A program made the translations under genes and the position numbers. The notes below the pieces were generated by a model that saw nothing but the letters and a program-made list of their open reading frames with translations, ran no database searches and was not told the DNA's origin. A stretch of 39,779 bases of DNA from Noviherbaspirillum denitrificans (GTDB lineage: Bacteria; Pseudomonadota; Gammaproteobacteria; Burkholderiales; Burkholderiaceae_D). This document shows, one piece after another, positions 18,401-26,943 of this stretch. The stretch's first letter is position 1. Each line of letters begins with the position of its first letter. The DNA lies in the NCBI RefSeq assembly GCF_002211445.1, contig NZ_LSTO01000001.1, positions 133,064 to 172,842 of the forward strand. The letters are read 5' to 3'.

Positions 18401-18892
18401 CGGGAAGATAGCCATCCAGCGCTCGGCGCACTTCTCCGCCAGCGCCGGGTTGCCGTTGTCGATCGCGATGCCGACGTCGCCCGAATGCGCGCCCGACAGG
18501 GCGATCAGTTCGCTCGCCGCGCCGTTCTCCAGCCATTCGGCACGGATTTCCGCACGGCCACGATGCACGTTCGTCAGCCAGGCCTTGGACAGCAATTCGC
18601 ACATCTGCAGATAACCCGTGCGGTTCTTGCAGAGCAACAGCAGGCGCGACGGCTTGTCGCGGTCGTCATCGTTGGTGATCCACACATCGCAGCCGGCAAT
18701 CGGCTTGATGCCCTTGCCGCGCGCCGCCTTGTAGAACTTGACCATGCCGAACAGGTTGGCAAGGTCGGTGATCGCCATCGCCGGCTGGCTGTCCTTGGCC
18801 GCGGCTTTGACGACGTCGTCGACACGAACGAGGCCGTCGACGATGGAGTATTCGGTATGGAGTCGGAGGTGGACAAATTGCGGAGTGCTCAT
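15440..18892 (-). CDS. dnaE: DNA polymerase III subunit alpha
   Basis: This 1150-aa protein is the normal length for the replicative polymerase catalytic subunit. It has an N-terminal PHP domain (FVHLRLHTEYSIVDGLV), the polymerase core with metal-binding aspartates in PDFDIDFCQ and the GPGRGSGAGSLVAYAL stretch, tandem helix-hairpin-helix sequence, a clamp-binding-like motif QVSLF (about residue 917), and an OB fold (GVRVQMTQRGKMAIVTLDDG). The ATG at 18892 gives the typical DnaE1 start. It is divergent from trhO and convergent with the RTX gene. No polC or proofreading gene is nearby. This is ordinary housekeeping DNA. Confidence 0.97.
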   Translation of the reverse strand: MSTPQFVHLRLHTEYSIVDGLVRVDDVVKAAAKDSQPAMAITDLANLFGMVKFYKAARGKGIKPIAGCDVWITNDDDRDKPSRLLLLCKNRTGYLQMCELLSKAWLTNVHRGRAEIRAEWLENGAASELIALSGAHSGDVGIAIDNGNPALAEKCAERWMAIFPNHFYIEVQRYGQPNMENHVRQAVALAGKLKLPVVATHPTQFQTQEEFIAHEARTCIAEGEILANPRRVKRFNEAQCFRTQAEMAEAFADMPAVLQNSVEIAKRCNLQLELGKPKLPLFPTPDGMSLDDFLVQEAKNGLEERLLQLFPNEEKREKVRQRYEERLKFETDTIIKMGFPGYFLIVADFIQWGKNNGVPVGPGRGSGAGSLVAYALKITDLDPLEYNLLFERFLNPERVSMPDFDIDFCQENRDRVIQYVKDRYGRDAVSQIATFGTMAAKGAVRDVGRVLDMSYTFCDGVSKLIPFKPGKQVSIAEAIEEEPLLKERLENEEEVKQLLDLAQQVEGITRNIGMHAGGVLIAPGKLTDFCPLYTQGGDAGVVSQYDKDDVEAVGLVKFDFLGLTTLTILDRAVNYIKMLDPAQKDFDLAKLPLNDKASYELLTKAKTVAVFQLESRGMQGMLKDARPDRFEDIIALVALYRPGPMDLIPDFCKRKHGEKFEYPDPRTEGILSETYGIMVYQEQVMQMAQVIGGYSLGGADLLRRAMGKKKPEEMAEHRLIFRDGAAKNGLTQEKADEIFDLMEKFAGYGFNKSHAAAYALLSYHTAYLKAHHPAAFMAANMSLAMDDTDKIKILVEDAIDICKLKLLPPDINQSQYRFVPVGEPGKKATQIRYGLGAVKGSGQNAIEAIIAARESGGPFTDLFDFVKRVDKKQINRRTVEALIRAGAMDCFGVDRGIMIASVNFAMECAEQAHASANQVSLFGGDDSDMEPPPEYVKAPAWSDKQRLTEEKLALGFYLSGHLFNSYEGEVRKFIKTKLINLEPSRDPRLLAGIISGVRVQMTQRGKMAIVTLDDGTGAVDVTVYSELFEANKQFFKDDEFLAVLGKVSEDRFNGGVRITAEKVMDIAMARVQFGKQFAFSLTTRLDAAQMKSILAPYRSENGLPLMMRYAQEGVGACEIRLADDWRVAPADGLKQILFEKLGVQGATVEY

Positions 18893-19026
18893 CGCGCTAT
18901 TTTACAGTGCCGACCCGCTTCCGTCGGGCAAGCGAAAAGCAATTTTGCAAGGCGCCACACGTAGGAATCCGTCCGACAAGATCACGTATATAATGACGGC
19001 AAATCAAAGACTTACGTTTCGACGCC
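18893..19026. promoter_or_regulatory. Divergent dnaE/trhO promoter region
   Basis: These 134 bases separate the two divergent starts. A TATAAT on the plus strand at 18989-18994 is a good -10 candidate for trhO, giving a leader of about 26 bases. No clear -35 hexamer for trhO and no clear dnaE promoter were recognised. Confidence 0.45.
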
Positions 19027-19878
19027 ATGCAACCCAGCAACACCTACATCAACATCGCCGCCTACAAATTCATTACCTTCGACGACGCGGTCGAAAAGCG
19101 CCCGGCATTCCGCGCGCTGTGCGAAGAACTCGGCCTGAAAGGCACCATCCTGCTCAGCCCGGAAGGCATCAACCTTTTCCTCGCCGGCCTGCGCGAACCG
19201 ATCGACCGTTTCCTCGCATGGCTGCGCGCCGACGTGCGCTTCGCCGACATCGAAGTCAAGGAGAGCTATTACGACCGCCAGCCCTTCACCAAGATGCTGG
19301 TCAAGCTCAAGCGCGAAATCATCACCATGAAAAACCCGCTGATCCGCCCGGAAGACGGACGCGCCCCGGCGGTCGATGCCAGAACGCTCAAGCGCTGGCT
19401 CGACCAGGGCCACGACGACAACGGCAAACCGGTGGTGATGATGGACACCCGCAACGCCTTTGAAGTCGACGTCGGCACCTTCAAGGACACGCTCGATTAC
19501 CGCATCGAAAAATTCAGTGAATTCCCCGCGGTCGTCGAACAGCACAAGGAAGAACTCGCCGGCAAGACCGTCGTCACCTTCTGCACCGGCGGCATCCGCT
19601 GCGAAAAGGCAGCGATCCACATGCAGAACGTCGGCTACGACAGCGTGTACCAGCTGGAAGGAGGAATCCTGAAGTATTTCGAGGAAGTGGGCGGCGCCCA
19701 CTACACGGGGGATTGCTTCGTGTTCGACTACCGGACGGCGCTGAACCCGAAGCTGGAGGCGACGGACACGAAGCAGTGTTTTGCGTGCCGCGCGGTGGTC
19801 ACGCCGAGGGAGCAGTTGTCGCCGTATTACATTCCGGGCGAGTCGTGCCCGCATTGCAGGAAGGCAGTGCGGGAGTAG
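19027..19878 (+). CDS. trhO: tRNA uridine(34) hydroxylase, rhodanese-like
   Basis: This 283-aa protein of the YceA/UPF0176 family makes 5-hydroxyuridine at wobble position 34 of tRNA, in an oxygen-dependent and prephenate-independent way. It has the N-terminal acylphosphatase-like domain ([17 protein letters not shown]), a central rhodanese domain with the catalytic-loop Cys186 in [11 protein letters not shown], and C-terminal Cys pairs at 251/254 (CFAC) and 274/277 (CPHC) that could bind a metal. The start is supported by length and by the -10 element at 18989. REP copy 2 begins 10 bases after the stop and may serve as its terminator. Confidence 0.92.
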   Translation: MQPSNTYINIAAYKFITFDDAVEKRPAFRALCEELGLKGTILLSPEGINLFLAGLREPIDRFLAWLRADVRFADIEVKESYYDRQPFTKMLVKLKREIITMKNPLIRPEDGRAPAVDARTLKRWLDQGHDDNGKPVVMMDTRNAFEVDVGTFKDTLDYRIEKFSEFPAVVEQHKEELAGKTVVTFCTGGIRCEKAAIHMQNVGYDSVYQLEGGILKYFEEVGGAHYTGDCFVFDYRTALNPKLEATDTKQCFACRAVVTPREQLSPYYIPGESCPHCRKAVRE

Positions 19879-19887
19879 TCGATGGGA

Positions 19888-19969
19888 TGGTGGGTTTCGC
19901 TTCGCTCTACCCACCCGACCGTCCCCTATAAAGAATCGTAGGGTGGGTAGAGCGCAGCGAAACCCACCA
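19888..19969. repeat. REP pair, copy 2 (left flank of the RAYT gene)
   Basis: Arm 19888-19916 reads TGGTGGGTTTCGC...CTACCCACCC and arm 19937-19969 reads CGTAGGGTGGGTAG...AACCCACCA, separated by 20 bases. The second arm ends 18 bases before the RAYT ATG. The internal spacer is close to the reverse complement of that in copy 3 (both contain a TATAAAG/CTTTATA core), so the two copies are inverted repeats flanking the transposase gene. Confidence 0.92.
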
Positions 19970-19987
19970 AACACATAAAGAACAACA

Positions 19988-20524
19988 ATGCCCACCTACC
20001 GCCGCAACATCATCCCCGGCGCCACTTATTTCTTCACCGTCACCCTGCTCGACCGCTCCAGCGCATTACTCACTACCCACGTCGAGACGTTGCGCGCAGC
20101 CTTCCGCTACACCCAACAACGCCATCCATTCGAAGTCGACGCCATCGTCGTCCTCCCCGAACACCTGCATGCAATCTGGACACTCCCGCCTGGAGATGCT
20201 GATTACGCCACACGCTGGCGCCTGATCAAGGGACACTTTTCCCGAAACATCCCGGCAGGAGAAACGCGCTCCCCAAGCCGCTCAGGCAAAGGCGAACGCG
20301 GCCTCTGGCAGCGGCGCTACTGGGAACATACGATTCGGGATGACGAGGATTTCGAGCGGCACGTCGATTACATCCATTTCAACCCGGTCAAGCATGGGTT
20401 GGTACGGATGGCGCGCGATTGGGGGTATTCGTCGTTTCACCGGTATGTGAAGAAAGGGCTGTTACCGGTGGATTGGGGCGGGTGCGTGGATGCGGTGGAG
20501 GGAAGGTTTGGGGAGCGGGGATGA
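19988..20524 (+). mobile_element. REP-associated tyrosine transposase (RAYT, Y1/HUH type)
   Basis: This 178-aa protein of the IS200/IS605-like Y1 transposase superfamily is of the domesticated RAYT kind that acts on REP sequences. It starts MPTYRRNIIPGATYFFTVTL, has the HUH-like pair H59/H61 in VLPEHLHAIWTLP, and a C-terminal V-D-Y-I-H-F-N-P-V-K-H-G motif typical of RAYTs, probably carrying or flanking the nucleophilic Tyr. REP pairs lie on both sides in inverted orientation (copies 2 and 3), and every complete arm starts with GTAG, the tetranucleotide known to be recognised by RAYTs of enterobacteria. The gene appears intact. It sits between trhO and tolC and ends one base before copy 3. Confidence 0.92.
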
Positions 20525-20606
20525 TGGTGGGTTTCGCTTCGCTCTACCCACCCTACGATTCTTTATAAAGGACGGTAGGGTGGGTAGAGCGCAGCGAAAC
20601 CCACCA
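20525..20606. repeat. REP pair, copy 3 (right flank of the RAYT gene)
   Basis: Arm 20525-20557 (TGGTGGGTTTCGC...CACCCTACG) is followed after 16 bases by arm 20574-20606 (GGTAGGGTGGG...AACCCACCA). It begins directly after the RAYT stop and ends 7 bases before the tolC stop, so it lies exactly between two convergent genes and could terminate both. Confidence 0.92.
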
Positions 20607-20613
20607 AGCACAC

Positions 20614-22410
20614 TCATCCCCCGCTAGTCTCCTGCCGAATCTTCCACTCCCCGCCCTGCCTGGCCAGCACGAGCGACTTCTGCGTCACCTGCGACAACCC
20701 ATCGGACTGGTAAACCTGGCGGAACGCCACCGTCGCAGTCTCGCCCTGAACGTTCACGGTAGGCGACTCCACCTTCACCGCGATCCGCGACTTGCCCTTG
20801 ATACGGGTTTCGCGTTCCTTCGCCCAGACATCACGCGCCTGCTTCTTCGGCGTCTGGAAATCGCCGGCGTAGAACCCGAGATAGGCATCCACATCCTGCG
20901 CACTCCAGGCCTGTGCCCAGCGCTGCACCAATTTCAATACATCGTCCTTTGTGGAGTCGGCAGGAGCCGAAGGTTGAGCCATCACAGGAGTGGAAGCAGC
21001 GGGCTGCACCGCATACGCCTTCGCCATGATACGCACCGGCTTCTCCGACAGCAGGTTGCCGCCACCCTTCACGAAGTATCCCGCCACGGTATGCAGGTCC
21101 TCCGCATTGAGCGTGCCGGCGGCAAACCGCAGGCGGAGATAGCTCACCAGGTAGCTGTAACGTGCCTGCGCAAGGTCACGCTGCGCCATGTACAACTGCT
21201 GCTGCGCATTGAGCACGTCGAGGTTGATGCGCACACCACCCTTGACGCTCTGCTGTGTTGCCTGCACGAGCAAACGGGCGGAATCCACCGACTTCACCAA
21301 TGCCTCGATGCGGGATGCGCTGCTTTGCGCCAGGTGGTACTGCTTGCGCAACTCCACCAGCACCTGGTTGGTCTTCGCATCGAGATCGGACTTCGCCTTC
21401 TGGTGGTTGGCGACCGCCTGGGTCGTCAGCGCGCTCACCGCGCCGCCCGAATACAGCGGAATGTTTACCTGCACACCGAGGCTCTTCACGGTCGAGTCCT
21501 GGTTGCGGGTGGTGAGGGTTTCCGAACTGGCCTTGTTGAATCCCGCCACAAAGTCGACGCGTGGCGCATGGCCCGCACGCTGCTTCTTGATCTCCTGCTC
21601 CGCGGTCTCCACCTGGTAGCGCGCTGCCGCGATTTCTGCGTTGCGCTCAAGCGCGATTGCCTTCCACTCCTCGAAACCGGAAGGCTGCATCGGCTTGACC
21701 TTGAAGTCATCCGACAACTGATCCAGCTGCGTCACGTCGACGCCGACCATGGCGGCAAGCGAATTGCGCGCATTGATCAGGTTGTCGCGCGCCTCGAGCA
21801 ACTGCGCCTCGGCGAGATCGTAACGTGCCTGCGTTTCCAGCATGTCGGTCCGGGTACCCTCGCCCTTCTGGAACATGCGCTCGTTGACCTGACGCTGCTC
21901 GGCGAAGGCATCGCGCTGGATGGTCGCAAGCGCCAGCTGGTCTTCGGCAAATTTCGCGTCGGCATACGCGGAGACGAGCCGGATCACCAGGTCCTGTCCG
22001 CGTGCCGTGAACAAGGCTTCACTGTAATTTGACTGTGCGATACCTTGGTTGTAACGCGCATAGGCATCGAGATTGAACAGGGTCTGACGAAGGTTCACGC
22101 CAGCGGAAGTACTTGTGTATTCTGGATGCGTCGTGTTCTGGTTGCCGAAAAAATCCGGCTGCGTAATGTCCGCCTTGTTCTTGCTGGTCGAATAGCTGGC
22201 AGCCAGCGAAGGCAACAGGTTCGAGCGTCCCAGCTCCCGATTCTGCTGCCCGGCCTCGTTGTCATGGACGGCAGAGCGGTATAGCGGATCATTCTGCAGG
22301 GCGGCTTCGTATGCCTCCACCAGGCCCATCGCGGAGACGGGTAGCGACTGCAACAGCCACACCGCTGCCACTGCGGATGCGATCATCCGCTTCTTGATCG
22401 TCGTCGCCAC
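20614..22410 (-). CDS. TolC-family type I secretion outer-membrane protein with C-terminal NTF2-like domain
   Basis: This is a 598-aa protein. It has a signal peptide (about residues 1-27), then a TolC/OEP body of two repeats (GLVEAYEAALQNDPLYRSA; later GGVRINLDVLNAQQQLYMAQRDLAQARYSYL), ending near residue 440. A Pro/Ala linker leads to an extra domain at about 489-598 (DDVLKLVQRWAQAWSAQDVD, later GGEWKIRQE) with the alpha+beta pattern of the NTF2-like/Cds6 domain. TolC forms the trimeric outer-membrane duct; this tail would sit in the periplasm. The GTG at 22410 has an ideal ribosome site (GAGGAG) formed by the last codons of the adaptor gene. It is last in the ABC-adaptor-TolC operon. Confidence 0.92.
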   Translation of the reverse strand: MATTIKKRMIASAVAAVWLLQSLPVSAMGLVEAYEAALQNDPLYRSAVHDNEAGQQNRELGRSNLLPSLAASYSTSKNKADITQPDFFGNQNTTHPEYTSTSAGVNLRQTLFNLDAYARYNQGIAQSNYSEALFTARGQDLVIRLVSAYADAKFAEDQLALATIQRDAFAEQRQVNERMFQKGEGTRTDMLETQARYDLAEAQLLEARDNLINARNSLAAMVGVDVTQLDQLSDDFKVKPMQPSGFEEWKAIALERNAEIAAARYQVETAEQEIKKQRAGHAPRVDFVAGFNKASSETLTTRNQDSTVKSLGVQVNIPLYSGGAVSALTTQAVANHQKAKSDLDAKTNQVLVELRKQYHLAQSSASRIEALVKSVDSARLLVQATQQSVKGGVRINLDVLNAQQQLYMAQRDLAQARYSYLVSYLRLRFAAGTLNAEDLHTVAGYFVKGGGNLLSEKPVRIMAKAYAVQPAASTPVMAQPSAPADSTKDDVLKLVQRWAQAWSAQDVDAYLGFYAGDFQTPKKQARDVWAKERETRIKGKSRIAVKVESPTVNVQGETATVAFRQVYQSDGLSQVTQKSLVLARQGGEWKIRQETSGG

Positions 22411-22412
22411 GC

Positions 22413-23762
22413 TTACTCCTCGCTCAGGGACGAATGTGCACGGTCGAAGATCGGCTTCAGCAAGTAGCTCATCATGGTGCGCTCACCAGTCTTGATGAAA
22501 ACTTCCACGGGCATACCGGGACGGATCTGCAGGTCCTTGAGCAGTTTCTTGCCCTCCGGGGTCACCTGGGCCTTGAGCTTGTAATACGGCATGCCGGTTC
22601 TTTCATCGCTCAACTTGTCGGCGGACACCTGCGTGATCACGCCTGGAATGTGCGGTGTCTTGTTCTGGTTGAATGCAGCGAACAGGAGCTCGACCGGCAA
22701 GTCCTTGTGCACCTTGTCGACCAAGTGCGTCGGCAATTGCGCTTCAACGACCAGCGGGTCGTCTGCCGGAACCAGGTCCATCATGCGGAAGCCACCGGGA
22801 ATGACGCCACCCTTCGTGAACACATTCATGGCGACGACCGTACCATCGACAGGCGCCCTCACCACCACGTTGGTCAGCTCGTAGTCCAGGCTGGACAGGC
22901 GGTTGGCAAGTGCTTCGGCTTCGCGCTGGACGTCGGACAACTGCGTGCGCACTTCCTTTTGATAGTCCTGCTGGCGCTGCATGCGGCGCAGGCCGAGTTC
23001 GGCGATCTGACGTTGCGAACGGCTGATGTTGCCGATGTTTTCGGAGATTCCACCATTTACCTGGGCATAGGTACGCTCCAGGTCGAGCAGGCGATTACGG
23101 GCGATATAGCCATCCTTCGCGAGGTCGCGCAGTCCCTCAAGCTGCTCCTTCAGGATCTGCTGCTGCTGCTTCTGGCTTTCCAGAGTAGCCTGCAGGCCGC
23201 TGACCTGAGCCTTGAGGCCGGCAATCGACTCATCCAACGCGCCCAGTTCGCTCTGCAGCGATGACTGACGCGAGATGAACAACTGGGTTTGCAGTGCGAT
23301 AGAGTTTGTTACGCGCAGGTCGCCCTTTGCGTTCACTAACTCGTCCGGGAAAATAATGCCTTTCTTGCCATCGCGTTCAGCAATCAGGCGTGCCTCGATT
23401 GCGCGCGCCGTATAGTACTGAACGCGCGCAGCCTCAGCATTTGCCTTTGCCTGGATCTCGTTCATGCGTACCAGGGGCTGCCCGGCCTTCACGGTATCGC
23501 CTTCCTTGACGAGAATATCCTCAATGGTTCCGCCGGTCTGGTGCTGGATAACCTTGCGATTGCTCGAAACCGTCACGGTTCCGCTCGCCGGCACACCTTT
23601 GTCGAGTGGCGCAAACGATGCCCACAGCAGGAACCCGCCCACCCCAAGCAGGACGATCAGCCAGCCCAGCCGCGAATAGCGCGAAGAGTCCGTGTCCACC
23701 TCAAGCGGCGTTACGTCGTGAGTGACTACTTCCGTTGCATCTTTGTTGTTCAAGAGTTTCAT
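22413..23762 (-). CDS. HlyD-family type I secretion periplasmic adaptor
   Basis: This 449-aa protein has a short cytoplasmic N-terminus, one membrane helix (about 34-52, LGWLIVLLGVGGFLLWASF), a barrel-sandwich/lipoyl half (GTIEDILVKEGDTVKAGQPL), a long coiled coil (about 125-310, many Gln), the second lipoyl half with VVRAPVDGTVVAMNVFTKGGVI, and a beta-barrel end (MPVEVFIKTGERTMMSYLLKP). This matches the PrtE/HlyD adaptors that bridge the ABC exporter and TolC. The ATG at 23762 lies four bases after the ABC gene stop. tolC starts two bases after this stop. An earlier in-frame extension lies in the ABC gene and is low-complexity, so it is rejected. Confidence 0.95.
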   Translation of the reverse strand: MKLLNNKDATEVVTHDVTPLEVDTDSSRYSRLGWLIVLLGVGGFLLWASFAPLDKGVPASGTVTVSSNRKVIQHQTGGTIEDILVKEGDTVKAGQPLVRMNEIQAKANAEAARVQYYTARAIEARLIAERDGKKGIIFPDELVNAKGDLRVTNSIALQTQLFISRQSSLQSELGALDESIAGLKAQVSGLQATLESQKQQQQILKEQLEGLRDLAKDGYIARNRLLDLERTYAQVNGGISENIGNISRSQRQIAELGLRRMQRQQDYQKEVRTQLSDVQREAEALANRLSSLDYELTNVVVRAPVDGTVVAMNVFTKGGVIPGGFRMMDLVPADDPLVVEAQLPTHLVDKVHKDLPVELLFAAFNQNKTPHIPGVITQVSADKLSDERTGMPYYKLKAQVTPEGKKLLKDLQIRPGMPVEVFIKTGERTMMSYLLKPIFDRAHSSLSEE

Positions 23763-23766
23763 GGGC

Positions 23767-25596
23767 TTATTCCTGTGCTTCTGCCGGTGCGTCGGTCGCT
23801 TGCGCTGCCGCCATTTCCTGCTGCGCGCGTGCTTGTGCCTGGGCTTGCGCCTGCGCATCTGCCTGCGCCTTTGCCTGCTGTTGCGCAAGCTGCGCTTGCT
23901 GTGCCTGTTGTGCTTGCTGGTTCAATGCATTCAGCACTTCATTCGTCGGCCCGAACATCTGTGCCACACCATCGCGGAGCAGGAGCAGCTTGTTAGTCAC
24001 ACCGATAACGCTGGTGCGATGTGTAATCAGGACGATTGTCTTGCCGCGCCGGCGAAGATCGAGAATGGCAGCGACAAGCGCTTGCTCACCCACGTCGTCG
24101 AGATTGGAATTCGGCTCGTCCAGCACCAGCAACGACGGATCGTCATACAACGCGCGCGCCAGGCCGATTCGCTGCTTCTGACCGCCGGACAGGCCGGCGC
24201 CGCCGTCACCCAGAATAGTGTCGTAGCCCTTCGGGAAATGCAGGATCATGTCATGCACGCCTGCACGCTTGGCAGCGGCGATGACCTTTTCGGAGTCCAA
24301 CTCGCCAAAGCGGGCGATGTTCTCGCTGACCGTGCCGCTGAACAGTTCGATATCCTGCGGCAGGTAACCGATGTGCGGGCCAAGCTCGTCCTTGTTCCAC
24401 TGGTAGATGTCGGCGCCATCGAGGCGGACCTTGCCTGCTGCGGCAGGCCATACGCCGACGAGCAGGCGGGCCAGGGTCGATTTGCCGGAACCACTGGGGC
24501 CGATCACACCGAGTGCGTCGCCGGGCTGGATACCGAAGGTGAGGCCACGTAGCACTGCAACCTGCGCGCCGGGCGGCGCAGCCATGACACTCTCGACGGC
24601 GAGCACACCCTGCGGCTTCGGAAGCGTCATGCCAGCCTGCCGAGCCGGATTATCGGACAACAGCTTGGTGAGACGTTCGTAGGCGCTGCGGGTGCTGCTC
24701 CAGGACTTCCATACAGCGATGACCTGCTGGACCGGACCGAGCGCCTTACCCATCAGGATCGAAGCGGCAATCATCATGCCGGGTGTGATCTTGCCTTCTA
24801 CCGCAAGCAGCGCACCGTAGCCAAGCACCAACGATTGCAGGGAGGTCTGGAAGAACTTGGTGATTGCGGTCACCACGCCGGCCTTTTCGCTGGCCTCTCC
24901 TTGCAACAAAAGGAAACGGCCATGTATCCTCAGCCACCGGTTCATCAGGTTGGGCAGCATGCCCATCGACTCGATTACTTCCGCATTGCGAAGATTGTTG
25001 GTCGCAAGCGTGGAGGATGCGATAGCCAGGGAATTTGCTTCCGCGAGCGGCTTCTTCGAAACCTTTTCATTCACATAGGCGAGCGTGACCAGGATGGCGG
25101 TGCCGATCAGGGCGAACACGCCGAGCGACGGCTCGAACAGAAAGATAACCAGCAAGTAAATCGGGAACCATGGCGCATCAAAAAAAGCAAACAGGGCATT
25201 TCCTGTCAGGAATTGCCGAATGTTCGTCAGATCTGACAATGCCTGTCCCGCGTTCGTCCCGCCGCGCTTCAGGTTCTGTTCGAAAGCCGCTGTATAGACA
25301 CGCTTGTTAAGCTGCATGTCCAGCTTGGCGCCGACGCGAACCAGCACGAATGTCCGCACATATTCAAGCGCGCTCATGAACACATACGCCCCGAGCATCA
25401 TGAACGTCAGCATCAGCAGCGTGATTTCGTTCCGGCTTGGCAATACGCGGTCGTAGACCTGCAGCATGTAAATCGACGGCATCAGCATGATCAGGTTGAT
25501 GATCGCCGTGAAAATGCCTACCGTTCGGAATGCACTCTTGAATCCAGTGAGCGCTTGGGCAATTTCATTCTTGGGAACCTGGAGCATCGGTTTCAT
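23767..25596 (-). CDS. Type I secretion ABC transporter (PrtD/RsaD-like permease-ATPase) with Gln/Ala-rich tail
   Basis: This 609-aa protein has a transmembrane domain (residues about 20-300) starting [20 protein letters not shown] and containing [12 protein letters not shown], typical of exporters without a C39 peptidase domain. The ATPase has Walker [10 protein letters not shown] at 366-374, signature LSGGQKQR at 469-476, Walker B LLVLDE at 489-494 and H-loop H526. It powers one-step export of C-terminal-signal substrates such as S-layer or RTX proteins. From about 559 to the end is an extra tail made almost only of Gln and Ala, which is not needed for ATPase function. A perfect CRP box lies about 110 bases upstream. 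First gene of the exporter operon. Confidence 0.95.
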   Translation of the reverse strand: MKPMLQVPKNEIAQALTGFKSAFRTVGIFTAIINLIMLMPSIYMLQVYDRVLPSRNEITLLMLTFMMLGAYVFMSALEYVRTFVLVRVGAKLDMQLNKRVYTAAFEQNLKRGGTNAGQALSDLTNIRQFLTGNALFAFFDAPWFPIYLLVIFLFEPSLGVFALIGTAILVTLAYVNEKVSKKPLAEANSLAIASSTLATNNLRNAEVIESMGMLPNLMNRWLRIHGRFLLLQGEASEKAGVVTAITKFFQTSLQSLVLGYGALLAVEGKITPGMMIAASILMGKALGPVQQVIAVWKSWSSTRSAYERLTKLLSDNPARQAGMTLPKPQGVLAVESVMAAPPGAQVAVLRGLTFGIQPGDALGVIGPSGSGKSTLARLLVGVWPAAAGKVRLDGADIYQWNKDELGPHIGYLPQDIELFSGTVSENIARFGELDSEKVIAAAKRAGVHDMILHFPKGYDTILGDGGAGLSGGQKQRIGLARALYDDPSLLVLDEPNSNLDDVGEQALVAAILDLRRRGKTIVLITHRTSVIGVTNKLLLLRDGVAQMFGPTNEVLNALNQQAQQAQQAQLAQQQAKAQADAQAQAQAQARAQQEMAAAQATDAPAEAQE

Positions 25597-25976
25597 TTTG
25601 ACTTTCGGGCACTGGCCTGCGAACGTGGGACGGCAGGCACAAGAAAGGAGTCAGGCGCGGACGAAGGATGGCTCGTAGGCGCGCTTCCAAATAAAAAAAT
25701 GTGACGCAAATCACATTTTGAAGCTTACCATAGGCCAATCTTGCTTACTAGATTTTTTGCCGGTGGAATTTGGCAAACAGCGCGAAATGTCGAGAGTAGC
25801 AACGGGCAAAAAGCGGCTTGATATCGACTCACTGCCAAATAACTATGCATTCCGGGATTTTCAGATAGCACTTCATTTTGGACGCACTGGGAGTCCGGGA
25901 CACTCTTCGCAAGAAATAGCTGAGTCGGTCAGAAGCGTTGAATAGTCCTCTGAAACTCAGGCAATTTGCCTGTCGC
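25597..25976. other. Intergenic region upstream of the exporter operon
   Basis: This 380-base stretch runs from the ABC transporter start to the end of the AbiEii-type gene. It holds the CRP box at 25700-25715 and so probably the exporter promoter. It is visibly richer in A+T than the flanking genes from about 25690 onward. A 75-codon plus-strand frame (25718-25945, TTG start) exists but has no ribosome site or recognisable similarity and is not called as a gene. Confidence 0.5.
25700..25715. promoter_or_regulatory. CRP box upstream of the type I secretion operon
   Basis: TGTGACGCAAATCACA matches the TGTGA-N6-TCACA consensus in both half-sites and is extended by A and T runs (AAAA before, TTTT after), making a 22-base near-perfect palindrome. 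Its centre is about 111 bases before the ABC transporter ATG. No clear -10 element was found at the class I or class II spacing, so the promoter geometry is open. Confidence 0.85.
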
Positions 25977-26898
25977 TCATTTCGCAGGAGGCTGAGAGTA
26001 GCGCAAAAAATCAGGAATGCGCTCGGCCAAGGCCATGTCCATATGCATCTTGTGCAAGCAAGACACCAAGTAGTCCCGGTCGCTTACCAGTTCAATTGCC
26101 TTGCTGAAGGCCGTGTCGATTGATTGACCGTATGCCCTGCGAGTCTTGACCCAAACCTCGTCGGGAATTGCCCCCCCAATGATCAATCAGCATTGCCAGG
26201 TCAATGGCATCGCGACTTGCAACCGAACGGTCGGTGCATCTGTCGGCGTTAGCGAGCAATTTTTCCGCATACATATCGACACGCGATAACGTTGGTACGC
26301 CTAGGGCGACATCCGTACTGCCGCTGACGTCAAACCGGCCCTCGCACACGATTTCGAACTTGATCGGTATGCCGTCCACACACACAAATGTTCGAATGCC
26401 GTAGCGGTCCGCGCGCACCTCACGCGCCAGCTCAACCGGACGTGACAGGATGTTGCCAAGCGAAGTATTCGTGATTGTGGTTCGCAATGCGCGATAACCA
26501 TCAATAGAACTGCACAGGAAGGCGACGTCCACGGACTCGCGGTACTCGCCGAGCAATAGCACGATTGCCGTCCCGCCGCCAAAGTAGCAACCTGACTGGG
26601 CGAGAAAATCGGCGTTAATCGATGCGAGGAATCGGGCGATGCGCTGGTGATGGGGCCGGTCAAACAGCAAGATACCGTTGCCATATTGGCGGGTGAGGCG
26701 GTCCAACAGAGTACGCTCGTGAGGCTCCATGGCATTTTCGTCAATGAAACGCCAGTTTCTTTCGTACAAGTCGAGCGCCTCCTCACCGGTAATCGCATCT
26801 TGTGGATTTCGATTCCATGCGACTAGCCGGAGCTGGGGGAAATCCGCAATGACGAAGGCGTCGTCCGCATCTTTCATAAAACCATTATGCCCATGCAT
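25977..26898 (-). pseudogene. AbiEii/AbiGii-type nucleotidyltransferase, frameshifted
   Basis: The first part (26898 to about 26171) is a nucleotidyltransferase of the AbiEii/AbiGii toxin family: YFGGGTAIVLLLGEYRESVD is the G-G-(T)...S-x-D active-site region. It reads on to LAMLIDHWG, after which the frame leaves the family. The remainder (AIPDEVWVKTRRAYG to the stop at 25977) is in the next frame. The break falls at seven G on the minus strand (26171-26177); six would restore one protein of about 306 aa. The second active-site acidic residue is also lost: SVDVAF is seen where the family has S-x-D-x-D-F. No AbiEi-type antitoxin gene is next to it. Start could be 26898 or 26877; neither has a ribosome site. 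Probably decayed. Confidence 0.75.
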
Positions 26899-26943
26899 AT
26901 ATCGTTTTCAAACAACGGCATTTTGCGGGAAAACCGGGGTAGT

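Noticed and set aside
25718-25945. A 75-codon plus-strand frame next to the CRP box
   Set aside because: TTG start, no ribosome site, no recognisable similarity; the region is better explained as exporter regulatory DNA.
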